A stretch of 64,000 bases of DNA from an uncultured Clostridium sp. (GCA_937885015.1 CALAAS010000041.1:4884-68883); one strand, 5' to 3'; positions 15,339 through 25,308 are shown, counted from the first letter of the stretch. Numbers and translations are program-made. The notes: generated by a model not told the origin, from the letters alone.

Positions 15339-16160
15339 TTAATGAGAATCCGCCGAACCCATGCGCATTTCATCTGCATTTTCTGACCGGGATTCCTCCT
15401 CCCGTCCAGACTGATTCGCATTTTCATCCAGCAGCCGCTCCAGCTCCGCCCGTTCTTCCGGCGTTACCTCCCGGTACTGGCCTGTTTTCAAATTACCCAT
15501 AGAAATATTCATAATTCTGACTCGTTTCAGCCGTACCACATTAAAGTGCAGCGATTCGCACATCCGGCGAATCTGCCGGTTCAGTCCCTGGGTCAGTATA
15601 ATACGAAACTGTCTCTCGCCCAGCTGTTCCACCGGACAGGGGCGTGTTACTGTATCAAGTATCTTCACACCTCTTGACATCTTCTCAATAAATTCCAGTG
15701 TAACAGGCCGGTCCACTGTAACAATATATTCCTTTTCATGGCCGTAGCGCGCCCGAAGAATCTTATTGACCAATTCACCCTCATTCGTCATAAAAAGCAA
15801 TCCCTCTGACTCCTTGTCCAGACGCCCTACCGGATAAATCCGGTAGGGATAATGGATAAATTCCACAATATTTTCCGCCCGATCCCGGTCAGAAGTTGTG
15901 CACACAATGCCCCTTGGTTTATTGATCATTAAAAGCACTGGACGGTCTTTTCCGGATATAACCTTTCCATCACAGGTAACCACTTGTCCTGGATACAGAC
16001 GCTGTCCTTCCGTGGCCCGCACTCCATCCACCAGAACACGCCCCGCCAGAATCCGGCGATCCGCCTCCCGTCTGGAACAGACGCCGGATTCGCTGAAATA
16101 CTTATTCAGCCGGATTCCGTTTTCCCTCACTTCTGTCTGTTGTCTGTCTTTATGTTCCAT
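15339..16160 (-). CDS. Pseudouridine synthase, RsuA/RluB/RluF type
   Basis: A 273-residue rRNA pseudouridine synthase. Residues 15-70 form an S4 RNA-binding domain (IRLNKYFSESGVCSRREADRRILAGRVLVDG), followed by the catalytic core MINKPRGIVCTT and GRLDKESEGLLFMTNEGEL, where the Asp of RLDKE is the catalytic residue, and the closing LNRQIRRMCESLHFNVVRLKRVRI. The C-terminal 45 residues are acidic and low complexity. The pattern is closest to RluF, which modifies 23S rRNA, but the exact target base is not readable. It lies directly upstream of ligA on the same strand. Confidence 0.9.
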   Translation of the reverse strand: MEHKDRQQTEVRENGIRLNKYFSESGVCSRREADRRILAGRVLVDGVRATEGQRLYPGQVVTCDGKVISGKDRPVLLMINKPRGIVCTTSDRDRAENIVEFIHYPYRIYPVGRLDKESEGLLFMTNEGELVNKILRARYGHEKEYIVTVDRPVTLEFIEKMSRGVKILDTVTRPCPVEQLGERQFRIILTQGLNRQIRRMCESLHFNVVRLKRVRIMNISMGNLKTGQYREVTPEERAELERLLDENANQSGREEESRSENADEMRMGSADSH

Positions 16161-16269
16161 ATTTCCTCAATAACCGGTGTATTATCCGGCAAACCCTCTT
16201 TATTTTACAGTTGTGTTCTTAAAGTTTTACGTTTACAGTCGCAGCCGTAACCGACCTGAACCATTTTCT

Positions 16270-17295
16270 TTATTGTATAAACATGGCATCCCCAAAACTA
16301 AAAAAACGGTAACCCTGGCGGATGGCCTCTTCATAGGCTGCCAGCACATGCTCTCTCCCAGCCAGCGCCGATACCAGCATCACCAGTGTAGATTCCGGAA
16401 GGTGAAAATTGGTAATCAGGCAGTCAAGAATCTTAAACCGGTAACCCGGATAAATAAAGATATCCGTCCAGCCGCTGCAGGGCCGGATCGTTCCGTCTTC
16501 CTCTGCTGCCGATTCCAGAGTCCGGCAGCTGGTAGTTCCCACGCAGATAATACGGCCGCCATCCTTTTTGGTCCGATTGATTACCTCGGCCGCCTCCGGC
16601 TCAATCCGGTAAAATTCCGAATGCATATGGTGCTCTTTGACCTCCTCCACCTTTACTGGCCGGAAGGTGCCCAGTCCTACATGAAGCGTCACACGGGCAA
16701 TGGAAACGCCCATTTCCTGAATTTCCTCCAACAGCTCTTTCGTAAAATGAAGTCCCGCTGTCGGTGCCGCCGCAGAACCCTCGTGCTTGGCATATACCGT
16801 CTGATAACGGTTTTTATCCTGCAGCTGATGGGTAATATATGGAGGCAGCGGCATCTGCCCCAGCTGATCCAGAATTTCCTCAAAAATCCCCTCATAGGAA
16901 AACTGAATCAGACGGTTTCCTTCCTCCACAATATCCACAACCGTTCCCTTTAAAAGGCCGCCTCCGAACTGGATTACCGTTCCGATCTTTGCCTTTTTTC
17001 CCGGCTTTACCAGCGTCTCCCAGATATCATGTTCCTTCCTTTTTAAAAGAAGAATCTCAATTCTGGCATCCGTTCCCTCCCGGGTTCCGATCAGACGGGC
17101 CGGAATTACCTTCGTATCATTGATGACCAGGCAGTCTCCCGGCTTCAGATAGGAGCGGATATCCGTAAAAATGCGATGCTCCATCTCCCCGGTCTCCTTA
17201 TTCAGCACAAGAAGTCTGGAGGAAGACCGATCCTCGAGAGGGTCCTGTGCAATCAGTTCCTGGGGTAAATCATAATAAAAATCTTTTACATTCAT
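16270..17295 (-). CDS. queA: tRNA preQ1-34 S-adenosylmethionine ribosyltransferase-isomerase
   Basis: QueA transfers and isomerizes the ribosyl moiety of SAM onto preQ1 at the wobble base, making epoxyqueuosine. At 341 residues it has the expected length, with N-terminal [27 protein letters not shown], the central [14 protein letters not shown] and [38 protein letters not shown], and [20 protein letters not shown] at the C-terminus. The later queuosine enzyme Tgt is also in this window, 40 kb away. It is 23 bases downstream of a small membrane-anchored protein gene on the same strand. Confidence 0.95.
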   Translation of the reverse strand: MNVKDFYYDLPQELIAQDPLEDRSSSRLLVLNKETGEMEHRIFTDIRSYLKPGDCLVINDTKVIPARLIGTREGTDARIEILLLKRKEHDIWETLVKPGKKAKIGTVIQFGGGLLKGTVVDIVEEGNRLIQFSYEGIFEEILDQLGQMPLPPYITHQLQDKNRYQTVYAKHEGSAAAPTAGLHFTKELLEEIQEMGVSIARVTLHVGLGTFRPVKVEEVKEHHMHSEFYRIEPEAAEVINRTKKDGGRIICVGTTSCRTLESAAEEDGTIRPCSGWTDIFIYPGYRFKILDCLITNFHLPESTLVMLVSALAGREHVLAAYEEAIRQGYRFFSFGDAMFIQ

Positions 17296-17318
17296 CGTAT
17301 TGTGCCTCTTTATAAATT

Positions 17319-18074
17319 CTATTCCATATAGGCGGGTCCCTTCTTCAGGAAATCAACCCGCTCACGAAGGGCCGGATCTGCCTCCATGGCCTCTTCCATC
17401 GCTCTGTCCACCTGGTTTCCCAAAAGGCGGACATCTTCATTGACCGACAGCTGATCCAGAAATTCCTGCAGCTGGCCAGACACCTCTCCGTCATAAATAC
17501 GGTACTGTCCATCCTCTCCGCGAACGGCATAAATCTGCACCAGACCGGGAGCCGGTGTTTCAACACCGGTATAACGAATTTCATAACAGACATAGGCCAC
17601 TGTCTCGCCTTCCCGCAACCCCGGCGTAGTATAACAGGAAATCCCGGTGTACCCGTCAATATACCTCTTCTGCTGTTCAAATTCCCTGCGGAATTTTTCC
17701 TCTTCGCTGGTATCTCCAGACGTAAACAGCTGAAAAAATGTCGCCATGTCGCAATCCGACACAGACAGGAAATACTGCTCCATCAACTGCTGGATCTCCG
17801 GATCTCCATCCTTCGTCAGTATACTTCCGCCAAAATCCTGAAAATACTGCTTCGTATCCGGCTCAATGACCGGCATCTGCTCCGGGTCAGCCGTTCCCAC
17901 CGTCTGCCGGGAAGTGTCAGGTTGCTTTTCAGACACCTTCTGCATGATTCTAGGCGTCAGCGCTGCTGCTGCCACCAGAAGAATCACACAGGGAATCATC
18001 AAAATAAACAGGTAGCGCCGAAGCTGCCTGTCTGTCATCCGGCTCTTTGCCTGCTTTTTTCTGCTTTTTCCCAT
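17319..18074 (-). CDS. Membrane-anchored extracellular protein, NTF2-like domain possible
   Basis: I do not recognise the family by name. The start is the ATG at 18074, eight bases after GGAGG; a GTG three codons earlier is less likely. A basic N-terminus ([19 protein letters not shown]) leads to one transmembrane helix (residues about 21-40), so the rest is outside the cell. Residues 90-200 ([27 protein letters not shown] ... [24 protein letters not shown]) have the length and alternation of a small NTF2-like or DUF4878-type fold. A tRNA gene begins 145 bases away on the other strand. Confidence 0.7.
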   Translation of the reverse strand: MGKSRKKQAKSRMTDRQLRRYLFILMIPCVILLVAAAALTPRIMQKVSEKQPDTSRQTVGTADPEQMPVIEPDTKQYFQDFGGSILTKDGDPEIQQLMEQYFLSVSDCDMATFFQLFTSGDTSEEEKFRREFEQQKRYIDGYTGISCYTTPGLREGETVAYVCYEIRYTGVETPAPGLVQIYAVRGEDGQYRIYDGEVSGQLQEFLDQLSVNEDVRLLGNQVDRAMEEAMEADPALRERVDFLKKGPAYME

Positions 18075-18180
18075 CTGGACCACCTCCGGTTCCCTGTTCG
18101 CCCCCGCCGTAATTCTGCTTTATTCTAACAAAATACAGAAAAAAAAGCAATAAATCTTCTATAAAAGCCGTGAAAAGTCC

Positions 18181-18209
18181 TTGCAAATTAAAAAAAAGTA
18201 TAGTAGAAT
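18181..18209 (+). promoter_or_regulatory. Promoter of tRNA-Arg
   Basis: TTGCAA and TAGAAT with a 17-base AT-rich spacer, ending 9 bases before the tRNA. Confidence 0.7.
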
Positions 18210-18218
18210 AATGGAGAT

Positions 18219-18290
18219 GCGTCTGTAGCTCAGTGGATAGAGCGCCGGCCTCCGGAGCCTGAGGCGTAGGTTCGATTCCTATCAGACGCA
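18219..18290 (+). tRNA. tRNA-Arg (anticodon CCG)
   Basis: A 72-base cloverleaf: acceptor GCGTCTG pairs with CAGACGC, the D-arm GCTC/GAGC, the anticodon loop CTCCGGA giving CCG, and the T-arm with TTCGATT. The CCA end is not encoded. The anticodon stem has one C-T mismatch at its second pair. Confidence 0.93.
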
Positions 18291-18298
18291 CGAAACAA

Positions 18299-18345
18299 AC
18301 GGGATGCTGTATGTCATATCGCTGCAGCACCCCGTTTTCTGTTAT
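18299..18345 (+). terminator. Terminator after tRNA-Arg
   Basis: ACGGGATGCTG pairs with CAGCACCCCGT around a 14-base loop and is followed by TTTTCTGTT. Confidence 0.7.
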
Positions 18346-18390
18346 GTAAATTCCGATTTGTAAATATGATTCCCGACAAGGAGGTTTATG

Positions 18391-19299
18391 ATGGATCTGT
18401 TTCCTGTTTATCAAAATACATACTGCCTGATGGGCCGAACGGCCATCGGGGTCTATAAAACTGATGAAACCCACTGTGTCCTCATTGACAACGGCTACAC
18501 CAGCGAATATGACGAACTGGTACACACCTTAAAAGAGGCCGGTCTCACTCCCTCCGGCCTCATCGTAACCCATGCCCATCTGGATCATCACGGAAACAGC
18601 AAACGCCTCCGGGAAGAATTTCACATTCCCCTGGCCATGGCTCTGGGGGAAGCGGCTCTCATTTCCTCCAAAGCTGCCCTTGACCGGTATACCAACTATT
18701 TCGGTCGCTCTGAAGAGGAAAAATACTCCATCGACCACACCCAGATCTGTCCAGTGGATGAGATCATCATGCCGCAGCAGACGGAGCTTCACCTGGCCGG
18801 AGCCGTTTTTTCCATCTTTCACCTTCCAGGCCACTCTTTTGACCACCTGGCTGTCGCCACCCCTGACGGTGTCCTCCATGGCGGCGATATTCTCCTGACG
18901 GACCATGCTCTCCAGTACGTGAAACTTCCCTACTGCGACCATGTTGCCCTGGATCTTGCCAGCAAGGAGGCGATCGCCCGCCTGCCCTACCGCCGTTTCA
19001 TTTTTTCCCATAAGGGATACGTGGAAGGAAGCCTGGAGGATCTGGCGAAGAGAAACTGCGACCTGGTACGCCTGCGGATCGCAGAGCTTTCTGAATTACT
19101 GGAAACTCCCATGACCCGGGAAGAATTTTATCAGACCACCCGGAGTTTCCTATCCATGCACATCGGAACCTATGACCAGCTGGTTCGTCAGGAACGCCAC
19201 CTGCGCCCCTACCTGGAGGAACTGGTAACCAGGGGGGCCGCATCGATGGAAGTAAAAAACAGCACCATTTACTTTTCTAAAAAAAAGGCCCCGTCATAA
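18391..19299 (+). CDS. MBL-fold metallo-hydrolase
   Basis: A 302-residue metallo-beta-lactamase-fold hydrolase. The metal site is visible as THAHLDHHGN (HxHxDH, about residues 60-69), then HLPGHSFDHLAV (His of the third motif), GGDILL (bridging Asp) and FSHKGY (last His). The C-terminal 80 residues are helical and may cap the site. Of two adjacent ATGs, the second (18391) has the better distance from AGGAGG. The substrate is unknown; glyoxalase II-like thioester or phosphoester hydrolysis are both possible. It may share the tRNA promoter by read-through. A bidirectional terminator separates it from phoU. Confidence 0.87.
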   Translation: MDLFPVYQNTYCLMGRTAIGVYKTDETHCVLIDNGYTSEYDELVHTLKEAGLTPSGLIVTHAHLDHHGNSKRLREEFHIPLAMALGEAALISSKAALDRYTNYFGRSEEEKYSIDHTQICPVDEIIMPQQTELHLAGAVFSIFHLPGHSFDHLAVATPDGVLHGGDILLTDHALQYVKLPYCDHVALDLASKEAIARLPYRRFIFSHKGYVEGSLEDLAKRNCDLVRLRIAELSELLETPMTREEFYQTTRSFLSMHIGTYDQLVRQERHLRPYLEELVTRGAASMEVKNSTIYFSKKKAPS

Positions 19300-19322
19300 G
19301 AGGCAATTTCCTATGACACAAA

Positions 19323-19358
19323 AAGCGATTCAAACTTCCCGTTCTGAATCGCCTTTTC
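19323..19358. terminator. Bidirectional terminator between MBL gene and phoU
   Basis: AAAAGCGATTCA and TGAATCGCCTTTT form a hairpin with A- and T-runs on both sides, between two converging genes. Confidence 0.8.
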
Positions 19359-19376
19359 TCTCTTCGCTCTATTTTT

Positions 19377-20039
19377 CTACAAAATCGTCACATCCCCTAC
19401 AGCTCCGGTATCGGAAAATTCAGTCCATTCACAAATATTAACTGCATGATCTGCGATGCGTTCCAGATATTTCGCTACCATTAAAAGATCCACTGCCGCA
19501 TCCGATTTCTCTCCCTCCTGCTTCAGGAACGCAATTACTTCCTCTTTTACCTTGTCAAAAAATGCGTCAATGATATCGTCCCGCTTCTCAAACTGCTCTG
19601 CCATCTCCGTATCCCGACTGACAAAGGCCTGGATCGCATCGTTGACCATGGCCTGCACTTGCGTAACCATGGCGGGAAGATGCCGACTGATCCCTGTTAC
19701 CTCTGCACTCTCCAGGCGCAGCGACAACTCTGCAATATCCGCCGCCTGATCGCCCATCCGTTCCAAATCTGTAACAACCTTCAAAGCCATGGAAATGTGG
19801 CGCAGATCCCGGGCCACCGGCTGCTGCTTTAACATCAATTCCAGGCAGTGGGATTCGATTTTCCGCTCCATATTATCAATCAGGCGGTCTCCCTTCATAA
19901 TCTCCCGGGCCAGCTCTGTATCATGGCTGCACAGGGCCCGAAAGCTGTTCCCGATTACCGTCTGAACCATCTGGCTCATTTCCTCCAACTGGCTGTTCAG
20001 CTCTGCCAGCTCCTGTATAAATAACACTCTCGTCGTCAT
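19377..20039 (-). CDS. phoU: Phosphate transport regulator PhoU
   Basis: A 220-residue, all-helical protein made of two PhoU repeats: [50 protein letters not shown] and the second half ending [23 protein letters not shown]. The conserved metal-contact pattern (E/D)-x3-D appears in [13 protein letters not shown] and [13 protein letters not shown]. PhoU links the Pst transporter to the PhoR/PhoB phosphate response and damps uptake. It closes the pstSCAB-phoU operon. No PhoR or PhoB gene is in the window. The frame-shifted end of pstB runs into its 5' part. Confidence 0.95.
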   Translation of the reverse strand: MTTRVLFIQELAELNSQLEEMSQMVQTVIGNSFRALCSHDTELAREIMKGDRLIDNMERKIESHCLELMLKQQPVARDLRHISMALKVVTDLERMGDQAADIAELSLRLESAEVTGISRHLPAMVTQVQAMVNDAIQAFVSRDTEMAEQFEKRDDIIDAFFDKVKEEVIAFLKQEGEKSDAAVDLLMVAKYLERIADHAVNICEWTEFSDTGAVGDVTIL

Positions 20040-20071
20040 ATCTCACACCTCCCTGGGCCTTTCCGCATCCA

Positions 20072-20826
20072 TCAGCCAAACCGGCCCGTAATATAGTCTT
20101 CCGTCTTTTTTTCCTTGGGGTGGGAAAAAAGCTCTGTGGTCGGCGCATACTCCACCACCTCCCCCACCAGGAAAAAGGCCGTATGATCCGCAATACGCGT
20201 GCCTGCTGCATATTGTGCGTCACAATCACAATGGTATACTGCTTCTTCAGCTCTGCCATCAGGTCTTCGATCTTCAGCGTGGAAATCGGATCCAGCGCCG
20301 AGGTCGGTTCATCCATCAAGAGTACCTCTGGCTCCACTGCCAGAGCCCTGGCAATACAAAGCCTCTGCTGCTGGCCGCCGGACAATCCCAGGGCCGAACG
20401 TTTCAGCCGGTCCTTTACCTCGTCCCAGAGAGCCGCCCCTCTGAGACTTTTCTCCACGATCTCATCCAGCTCCTGTTTTCCGTGGATCCCATGGATCCGC
20501 GGTCCATAGGCAATGTTATCGTAAATACTCATCGGGAATGGGTTTGGCTGCTGGAATACCATGCCTACCTTTTTTCGCAGCAGCGTCGTATCCACTTGCG
20601 GGTCATAAATATCTTCTCCGTCAATTTTTACTGTTCCGTCAATCTTTACCCCCGGCACCAGATCATTCATCCGGTTCAGTGTCTTTAAATATGTGGATTT
20701 CCCGCAGCCAGACGGGCCGATCAATGCGGTGATCTGGTTTTCGTAAAGCTCCAGATTGATCTGTTTTAATGCATGATTGGCGCCATAATATAAGTTTAAA
20801 TCCACGGTAGAAATTTTCGTTTCCAA
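20072..20826 (-). pseudogene. pstB: Phosphate ABC transporter ATPase PstB with a one-base deletion
   Basis: PstB energizes phosphate import by PstA/PstC. Walker [11 protein letters not shown]-loop [10 protein letters not shown], signature LSGGQQQR, Walker [13 protein letters not shown] and switch His in IVTHNMQQA are all intact. Directly after THNMQQA, at about 20197-20203, the frame is lost. The expected end, with residues such as [19 protein letters not shown] and [12 protein letters not shown], is encoded one frame over and stops at 20072. From the start to that stop is 755 bases, one short of 252 codons, so a single base is missing. As read, translation would continue in the wrong frame to 19921, into phoU. 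Either this strain has a damaged PstB C-terminus or the base call is wrong. Confidence 0.88.
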
Positions 20827-20841
20827 CTTCTCATATCCTCC

Positions 20842-21714
20842 TTATTTCAGCTTCGTCACATCGAATTTCCCGGTCAGATAGCGGGTCAGGATATTGATTC
20901 CCAGAACGATGATCAGAAGAACTACGGCAATTCCAAAGGCCTGGTCATACTTTGCCTTCTGCATAGACAGATACAGCTGAATCGTCAGGGTGCCGCTGGA
21001 TTCAAACAGCTTTCCAAACAGATTCTTGGGCAGAAGAAAGCCGCTGCCAGCCGTAAACAGAAGCGCCGCCGATTCTCCTACGATCCTGCCCACTGAAAGG
21101 ATAATACCCGTTAAAATTCCAGGGGCAGCGCTCGGAAGAAGGATCGTACGGATCATATACCACTTTGTCGCTCCAATGCCAAGGGCACCGCTGCGATAGC
21201 TGTCCGGTACGGTCTTCAGCGCCTCCTGAGTATTCCGCGTAATCAGCGGCAGTACCATCAGGGTCAGCGTAAAAGAACCGGTCAGTACCGAGTACCCCAA
21301 CCCCAGGGTTGTACCAAAAAATACCATTCCAAACAGGCCAAAAATAATAGAAGGGATTCCGGACAGGACTTCTGTAGTAAATTCAATAACCCGTACCAGA
21401 CGCCCTGGTTTTGCGTACTCATTCAGGTAAATGGCAGAGCCAATTCCCACCGGAGCCGCAATGAGAAGCGTAATCACAATAATGTAAATGGTGTTTACAA
21501 TGTTTCCCAGAATACCGAAAGTTCCCTTCAGGGAGCTCTGTACCGTGGATAAAAACTGCCAGGAAAGCTGCGGCAGTCCCCGCACAAACACATACCCCAT
21601 GATGCCGATCAGGAGAAGAATGGAGGCCATGGCAGCCAGATAGATCAGGGTTTTTAACACATTGTCCGAAATACGGATCTTTTTATCGTAAATACTACTG
21701 GTATTACTGCTCAT
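20842..21714 (-). CDS. pstA: Phosphate ABC transporter permease PstA
   Basis: A 290-residue permease with six membrane helices. The EAA loop that docks onto PstB is seen in ALKTVPDSYRSGALGIGATKWYMIRTILLPSAAPGILTGIILSVGRIVGESAALLFTAG. An N-terminal cytoplasmic tail precedes the first helix (TLIYLAAMASILLLIGIMGYVFVRGLP). It overlaps the end of pstC by 11 bases and lies 15 bases before pstB, as expected for a single transcript and a PstC-PstA heterodimer in the membrane. Confidence 0.96.
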   Translation of the reverse strand: MSSNTSSIYDKKIRISDNVLKTLIYLAAMASILLLIGIMGYVFVRGLPQLSWQFLSTVQSSLKGTFGILGNIVNTIYIIVITLLIAAPVGIGSAIYLNEYAKPGRLVRVIEFTTEVLSGIPSIIFGLFGMVFFGTTLGLGYSVLTGSFTLTLMVLPLITRNTQEALKTVPDSYRSGALGIGATKWYMIRTILLPSAAPGILTGIILSVGRIVGESAALLFTAGSGFLLPKNLFGKLFESSGTLTIQLYLSMQKAKYDQAFGIAVVLLIIVLGINILTRYLTGKFDVTKLK

Positions 21715-22639
21715 TTTCTTCTCCCTTCCGGAACATGCGCGTCAGCACAGTATTGATAAACATGATAAAAGCGAAAAGCACCAGACCGATTGTAAAAAGT
21801 ACTTCCCGGTGCAGTCCCTCCGAATAGGACATCTCTGCCACAATGGCTGTTGTCAGGAACCGAACAGAGTTAAACGGAAGCGGCAGATTGACGGAGCTTC
21901 CTGATACCAGGGTAATCGCCATGGCCTCTCCGATGGCGCGCCCGCAGCCTAAAACGATGGCAGTAATAATGCCAGACCTGGCGGCTGGTACGATCACCTT
22001 GAAAATTGTCTGAATGTGCGTGGCCCCCAGGGCCAGGGACGCACTTTTCAGGTGCTTCGGCACTGCCCGCAGGGCAGATTCACTGATATTGATCACGGTC
22101 GGAAGGATCATTACAGCCAGCACCAAAACTGCCGAAATCAGATTGGCGCCTCCCGTAAACTGATGGGTGGCAGAACCAGCAAAAATTTTCAGTTCCAGCT
22201 TATACATCAGCGGATTCAGGATCAAAATCCCAAGAAGGCCGTAAATAACCGACGGAATCCCTGCCAGCAGTTCCACGGCAGGCCGTACCAGTGCCGCCAC
22301 CCTGGGAGGCGCCACCTCCGCCAGAAAAACAGCAGTCAGTACACCGATGGGAACACCGATGAGAATGGCCATAAAGGTTCCGCAGACAGAGGTCAGAATT
22401 ACGTAGAGAATCCCAAAAGATGCCGGATCTCCCGTTGGTTTCCATACAGTCCCGAACAGGATATCCAGGATCCCCACCTTGAACAGGGCCGGCGTACCGC
22501 TGAGCAGCATGTACGCAGTAATGGAAAGTACGGCCACAACAGCCAGAAGTCCACATCCGGTAAAAATAATCTCCGCGCCTTTCTCCACCGCCGATTTATT
22601 CTTCTGATTTCCAATAATGGTAAACTTTTTTTCGTGCAT
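21704..22639 (-). CDS. pstC: Phosphate ABC transporter permease PstC
   Basis: A 311-residue permease and partner of PstA. After a basic cytoplasmic start (EKKFTIIGNQKNKSAVEKGAE) come about six membrane helices; the EAA loop is ALRAVPKHLKSASLALGATHIQTIFKVIVPAARSGIITAIVLGCGRAIGEAMAI. GTVWKPTGDPASFGILYVILTSVCGTFMAILIGVPIGVLTAVFLAE is typical of PstC. It lies 114 bases downstream of pstS. Its stop overlaps the pstA start. Confidence 0.96.
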   Translation of the reverse strand: MHEKKFTIIGNQKNKSAVEKGAEIIFTGCGLLAVVAVLSITAYMLLSGTPALFKVGILDILFGTVWKPTGDPASFGILYVILTSVCGTFMAILIGVPIGVLTAVFLAEVAPPRVAALVRPAVELLAGIPSVIYGLLGILILNPLMYKLELKIFAGSATHQFTGGANLISAVLVLAVMILPTVINISESALRAVPKHLKSASLALGATHIQTIFKVIVPAARSGIITAIVLGCGRAIGEAMAITLVSGSSVNLPLPFNSVRFLTTAIVAEMSYSEGLHREVLFTIGLVLFAFIMFINTVLTRMFRKGEENEQ

Positions 22640-22753
22640 TCCGTTTCTCCTCCGGTCTCTTTATCCGGCTGCAGGCCGCCCCGTCAACCCCAGAGTTCAT
22701 TTGTCTGCGGCTGGCAGCAGCGGCCTGCATGTTTTTTCTCCCCTAAGACTGTC

Positions 22754-23662
22754 TTATTTTACAGCGATCAGTCCTACGGATTTTACCAGTTCACTTCCCT
22801 CATCGGAGTAGACAAAGTCAAACAGTGCCTTTACCAGATCGCTCTGCTCGGAGATTTCTCCCTTCGTTGCCATTACAAACGGACGGCTTAAGAAATAGTC
22901 TCCGCTCTTGATATTCTCTTCCGTAGCTTCCGTTCCATCCAGGGTCAGAACTTTAACCGTGTCATCAATGACATCCAGAGAAACGTATCCGATCGCGCCG
23001 GGTGTAGACGCAACCTTTGCCATTACTGCTCCGGTGGAATCCAGTTCATTTGCATAGGCGCATGCATCTTCCACACCAAGAATCTCCTCGAAAGCACCTC
23101 TGGTTCCAGAGCCAGCCTCACGACCAACCACTACGACAGGCATATCCGAACCACCCACATCCTTCCAGTTGGTAACCTTCCCGGTATAAATCTCAGTCAG
23201 CTGGTCTTTCGTCAGATCTGCCGCTGTGTTAGACGGATCCGTTACTACCGCAATACCATCAATAGCTACAATATTCTCTGCTGCACCTTTCTCTTTCTCT
23301 TCATCCTTCAGATTTCTGGAAGAGTTTCCGATATCGCACTGGCCAGCCAGAACAGCCTCTACACCGGCAGAAGAACCTGTAAATTCTGCCTGTACCGAAA
23401 CATTCGGATACTTTTCCATGAACACCTCAGCCAGGGCATTGGCATATTTCTCCATAGAAGTAGATCCTGCCATGGTAATAGATCCGCTTAAATCTGCTGT
23501 TTCTTCGCTGGCTGCCTCTGTCTCTGCCTTTGTCTCCGCCGCTGTATCTGCTGCCGTATCTGCTGCCGTTGTCGCATCTGCATTTCCAGAGCATCCCATT
23601 GCACCGAATGCCAGAACGGCCGCTCCTAATACTGCCATGGTTTTCTGAATATTTTTTTTCAT
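22754..23662 (-). CDS. pstS: Phosphate-binding lipoprotein PstS
   Basis: A 302-residue extracellular phosphate receptor. It has a lipoprotein signal (hydrophobic stretch ending LAFGAMGCSG, with the lipobox Cys at about residue 24), an acidic low-complexity linker rich in A, D, T and E (residues 28-60), then the binding fold: ITMAGSTSMEKYANALAEVF, VSVQAEFTGSSAGVEAVLAGQCDIGNSSRNLKDEEK, VVVGREAGSGTRGAFEEILG. The TGSSAG and SGTRG loops hold the phosphate. It is first in the pst operon and has a possible Pho-type promoter upstream. Confidence 0.96.
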   Translation of the reverse strand: MKKNIQKTMAVLGAAVLAFGAMGCSGNADATTAADTAADTAAETKAETEAASEETADLSGSITMAGSTSMEKYANALAEVFMEKYPNVSVQAEFTGSSAGVEAVLAGQCDIGNSSRNLKDEEKEKGAAENIVAIDGIAVVTDPSNTAADLTKDQLTEIYTGKVTNWKDVGGSDMPVVVVGREAGSGTRGAFEEILGVEDACAYANELDSTGAVMAKVASTPGAIGYVSLDVIDDTVKVLTLDGTEATEENIKSGDYFLSRPFVMATKGEISEQSDLVKALFDFVYSDEGSELVKSVGLIAVK

Positions 23663-23724
23663 AATCCGTATCCTCTTTTCCTTTTCATTTTTTCATTTTT
23701 GGTTTGTTCCGTTTCACAGTTGCC

Positions 23725-23810
23725 AGTATAAAGGATTCTGCCTTCCACAGAAATCATATTTTCGTATAAGCTTTGTAAAATGTCCGTAATATTTACGTGC
23801 AGAATTGTAA
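23725..23810 (-). promoter_or_regulatory. Candidate phosphate-regulated promoter of the pst operon
   Basis: On the minus strand, TTACA, TTACG and TTACA occur within 37 bases (23774-23810), the last two 11 bases apart, as in PhoP/PhoB direct-repeat boxes. A TATACT -10 lies at 23725-23730 with no clear -35, which suits an activated promoter. The distance between box and -10 is longer than usual, so this is tentative. Confidence 0.35.
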
Positions 23811-23905
23811 GGCCACCAATTGACATTTATCCTTCTTTCCATTAAAATCTCCTGTAACCGTTCAGAACGGCTGCCCATTATTCTATAAAAAGGGGGAACT
23901 ATCCC

Positions 23906-24466
23906 ATGTCACTGATCGAGCTTTTTTTCATTGCTGTCGGCCTCTCCATGGATGCCTTTGCCGTCTCCGTCTGTAAGGGTCTCTCCATGCCAAAGCTCCA
24001 GAAAACCCATGCCATTATTATCGGCCTCTATTTCGGCGGTTTTCAGGCAGGTATGCCGCTTCTCGGCTACTATCTCGGCTCCCGTTTTAAAAACACCATC
24101 GCCTCCATGGATCACTGGATTGCCTTCATTCTCCTGTCCATGATCGGTTTTAACATGATAAAAGAGGCACTTTCCAAAGATCAGGAGAACGATCTGGACC
24201 CCTCCGTGGATGCAAAAACTATGGTCGTTCTGGCCGTTGCCACCAGCATTGATGCGCTGGCCGTTGGCGTAACCTTTGCCTTCCTTCAGGTACAGATTAT
24301 GGCCGCCGTAGTCCTCATTGGTCTTATTACCTTCACACTCTCAGTCATCGGAGTCGCTGCAGGCCATCTGTTTGGCGTCAGATACAAGGCAAAAGCCGAG
24401 CTGGCCGGAGGCCTCATCCTGATCCTGATGGGCTGCAAAATCCTGATCGAGCATCTGTTTTTTTAA
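23906..24466 (+). CDS. mntP: Manganese efflux pump MntP
   Basis: A 186-residue protein of six membrane helices made from two repeats. The paired signature acidic motifs are present: [15 protein letters not shown] near residue 13 and [17 protein letters not shown] near residue 113, whose Asp residues line the cation path. A charged cytoplasmic loop ([18 protein letters not shown]) joins the halves. MntP exports excess Mn(II). In many bacteria it is controlled by a yybP-ykoY riboswitch; I see no such motif in the 95 bases upstream, which instead contain one copy of an 18-base repeat motif (23853-23870). Confidence 0.93.
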   Translation: MSLIELFFIAVGLSMDAFAVSVCKGLSMPKLQKTHAIIIGLYFGGFQAGMPLLGYYLGSRFKNTIASMDHWIAFILLSMIGFNMIKEALSKDQENDLDPSVDAKTMVVLAVATSIDALAVGVTFAFLQVQIMAAVVLIGLITFTLSVIGVAAGHLFGVRYKAKAELAGGLILILMGCKILIEHLFF

Positions 24467-24608
24467 TTTCCTACATTTTTCTGACATTTCTTTTACATTG
24501 GAGATTTTTCAGAGATTTTCTGATAAAATAGATCTGGCTTTATAAAATACATTGTTTCTGAACTGTTTTAATTTCAGACCAGAATAATTTCAGAAAAGGA
24601 GAATGCTT

Positions 24609-25268
24609 ATGCTGAATATGATGAAAACTGCCCGAATCCTTCTCGGAGCACTGGCCGTAACCGCGCTCTGCGCATTTTCTGCTGATTCCCGCGTTTATGC
24701 GGCATCTGGTACACTGCCGGAGGACTATCCCCTCTCAGAACCGCTCTGCGTGCAGGGCACTATTTCCCGGGATGGCGGACGATTCTCCCTGACACAGGTA
24801 AGCGGAGATATTTCCCAGGAGGAAATTATTCTAAATATATCGGATGAAACGAAAATTCTTGATGCTGTCAACGGATTTCCAGTAGCTGCAGAGGCCATCG
24901 AGGACGGGGAAACCGTCTATGCCTACATCAGCCAGGCGATGGCTCTAAGCCTTCCACCCCAATCCCACGCAGAAGTCATTCTCTGCCAGATTCCTGCTGA
25001 TTTTGCAGTTCCCTCCTATGAAACAGTGGATCACTCGGTTTTCCTGACTCCCGGCTCCACCATAGATAAAACTGCCTTCGGGCAGGTAGCCACCAGACGC
25101 GGCAATACATGGGCTGTGGTAGAAACTACTTCTCTCCTTCCATTTCTGACAAGAAATATTATGGGAACCGACTCCCTGACATCTGGCAGAAAATGCCTGC
25201 TCTGGCCTGCCGGCTCCGTGGAGGACGTGATCGTTGCCGGAAAAGTCGTGATCTTTCCTGAAAACTGA
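24609..25268 (+). CDS. Secreted protein of unknown function
   Basis: Not recognised. A 219-residue protein with a clear Sec signal peptide (MMKTARILLGALAVTALCAFSADSRVYAAS, cleavage likely after AYAA-like VYAA). The mature part is acidic and beta-rich: a repeated pattern of short strands (EPLCVQGTISRDGGRFSLTQV; EEIILNISDETKILDAVNGFPVAAEAIEDGETVYAYI) suggests a small-molecule-binding or OB-like fold. The ATG at 24609 has GGAG seven bases upstream and is preferred to one six bases earlier. It is monocistronic between mntP and a terminator. Confidence 0.75.
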   Translation: MLNMMKTARILLGALAVTALCAFSADSRVYAASGTLPEDYPLSEPLCVQGTISRDGGRFSLTQVSGDISQEEIILNISDETKILDAVNGFPVAAEAIEDGETVYAYISQAMALSLPPQSHAEVILCQIPADFAVPSYETVDHSVFLTPGSTIDKTAFGQVATRRGNTWAVVETTSLLPFLTRNIMGTDSLTSGRKCLLWPAGSVEDVIVAGKVVIFPEN

Positions 25269-25308
25269 CAGTCCCACGAATGACCTCGCCTCAACAGCAT
25301 ATATAGGA

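Noticed and set aside
18219..18290. tRNA-Arg as an integration site
   Set aside because: No repeat of its 3' end, no integrase and no composition change nearby.
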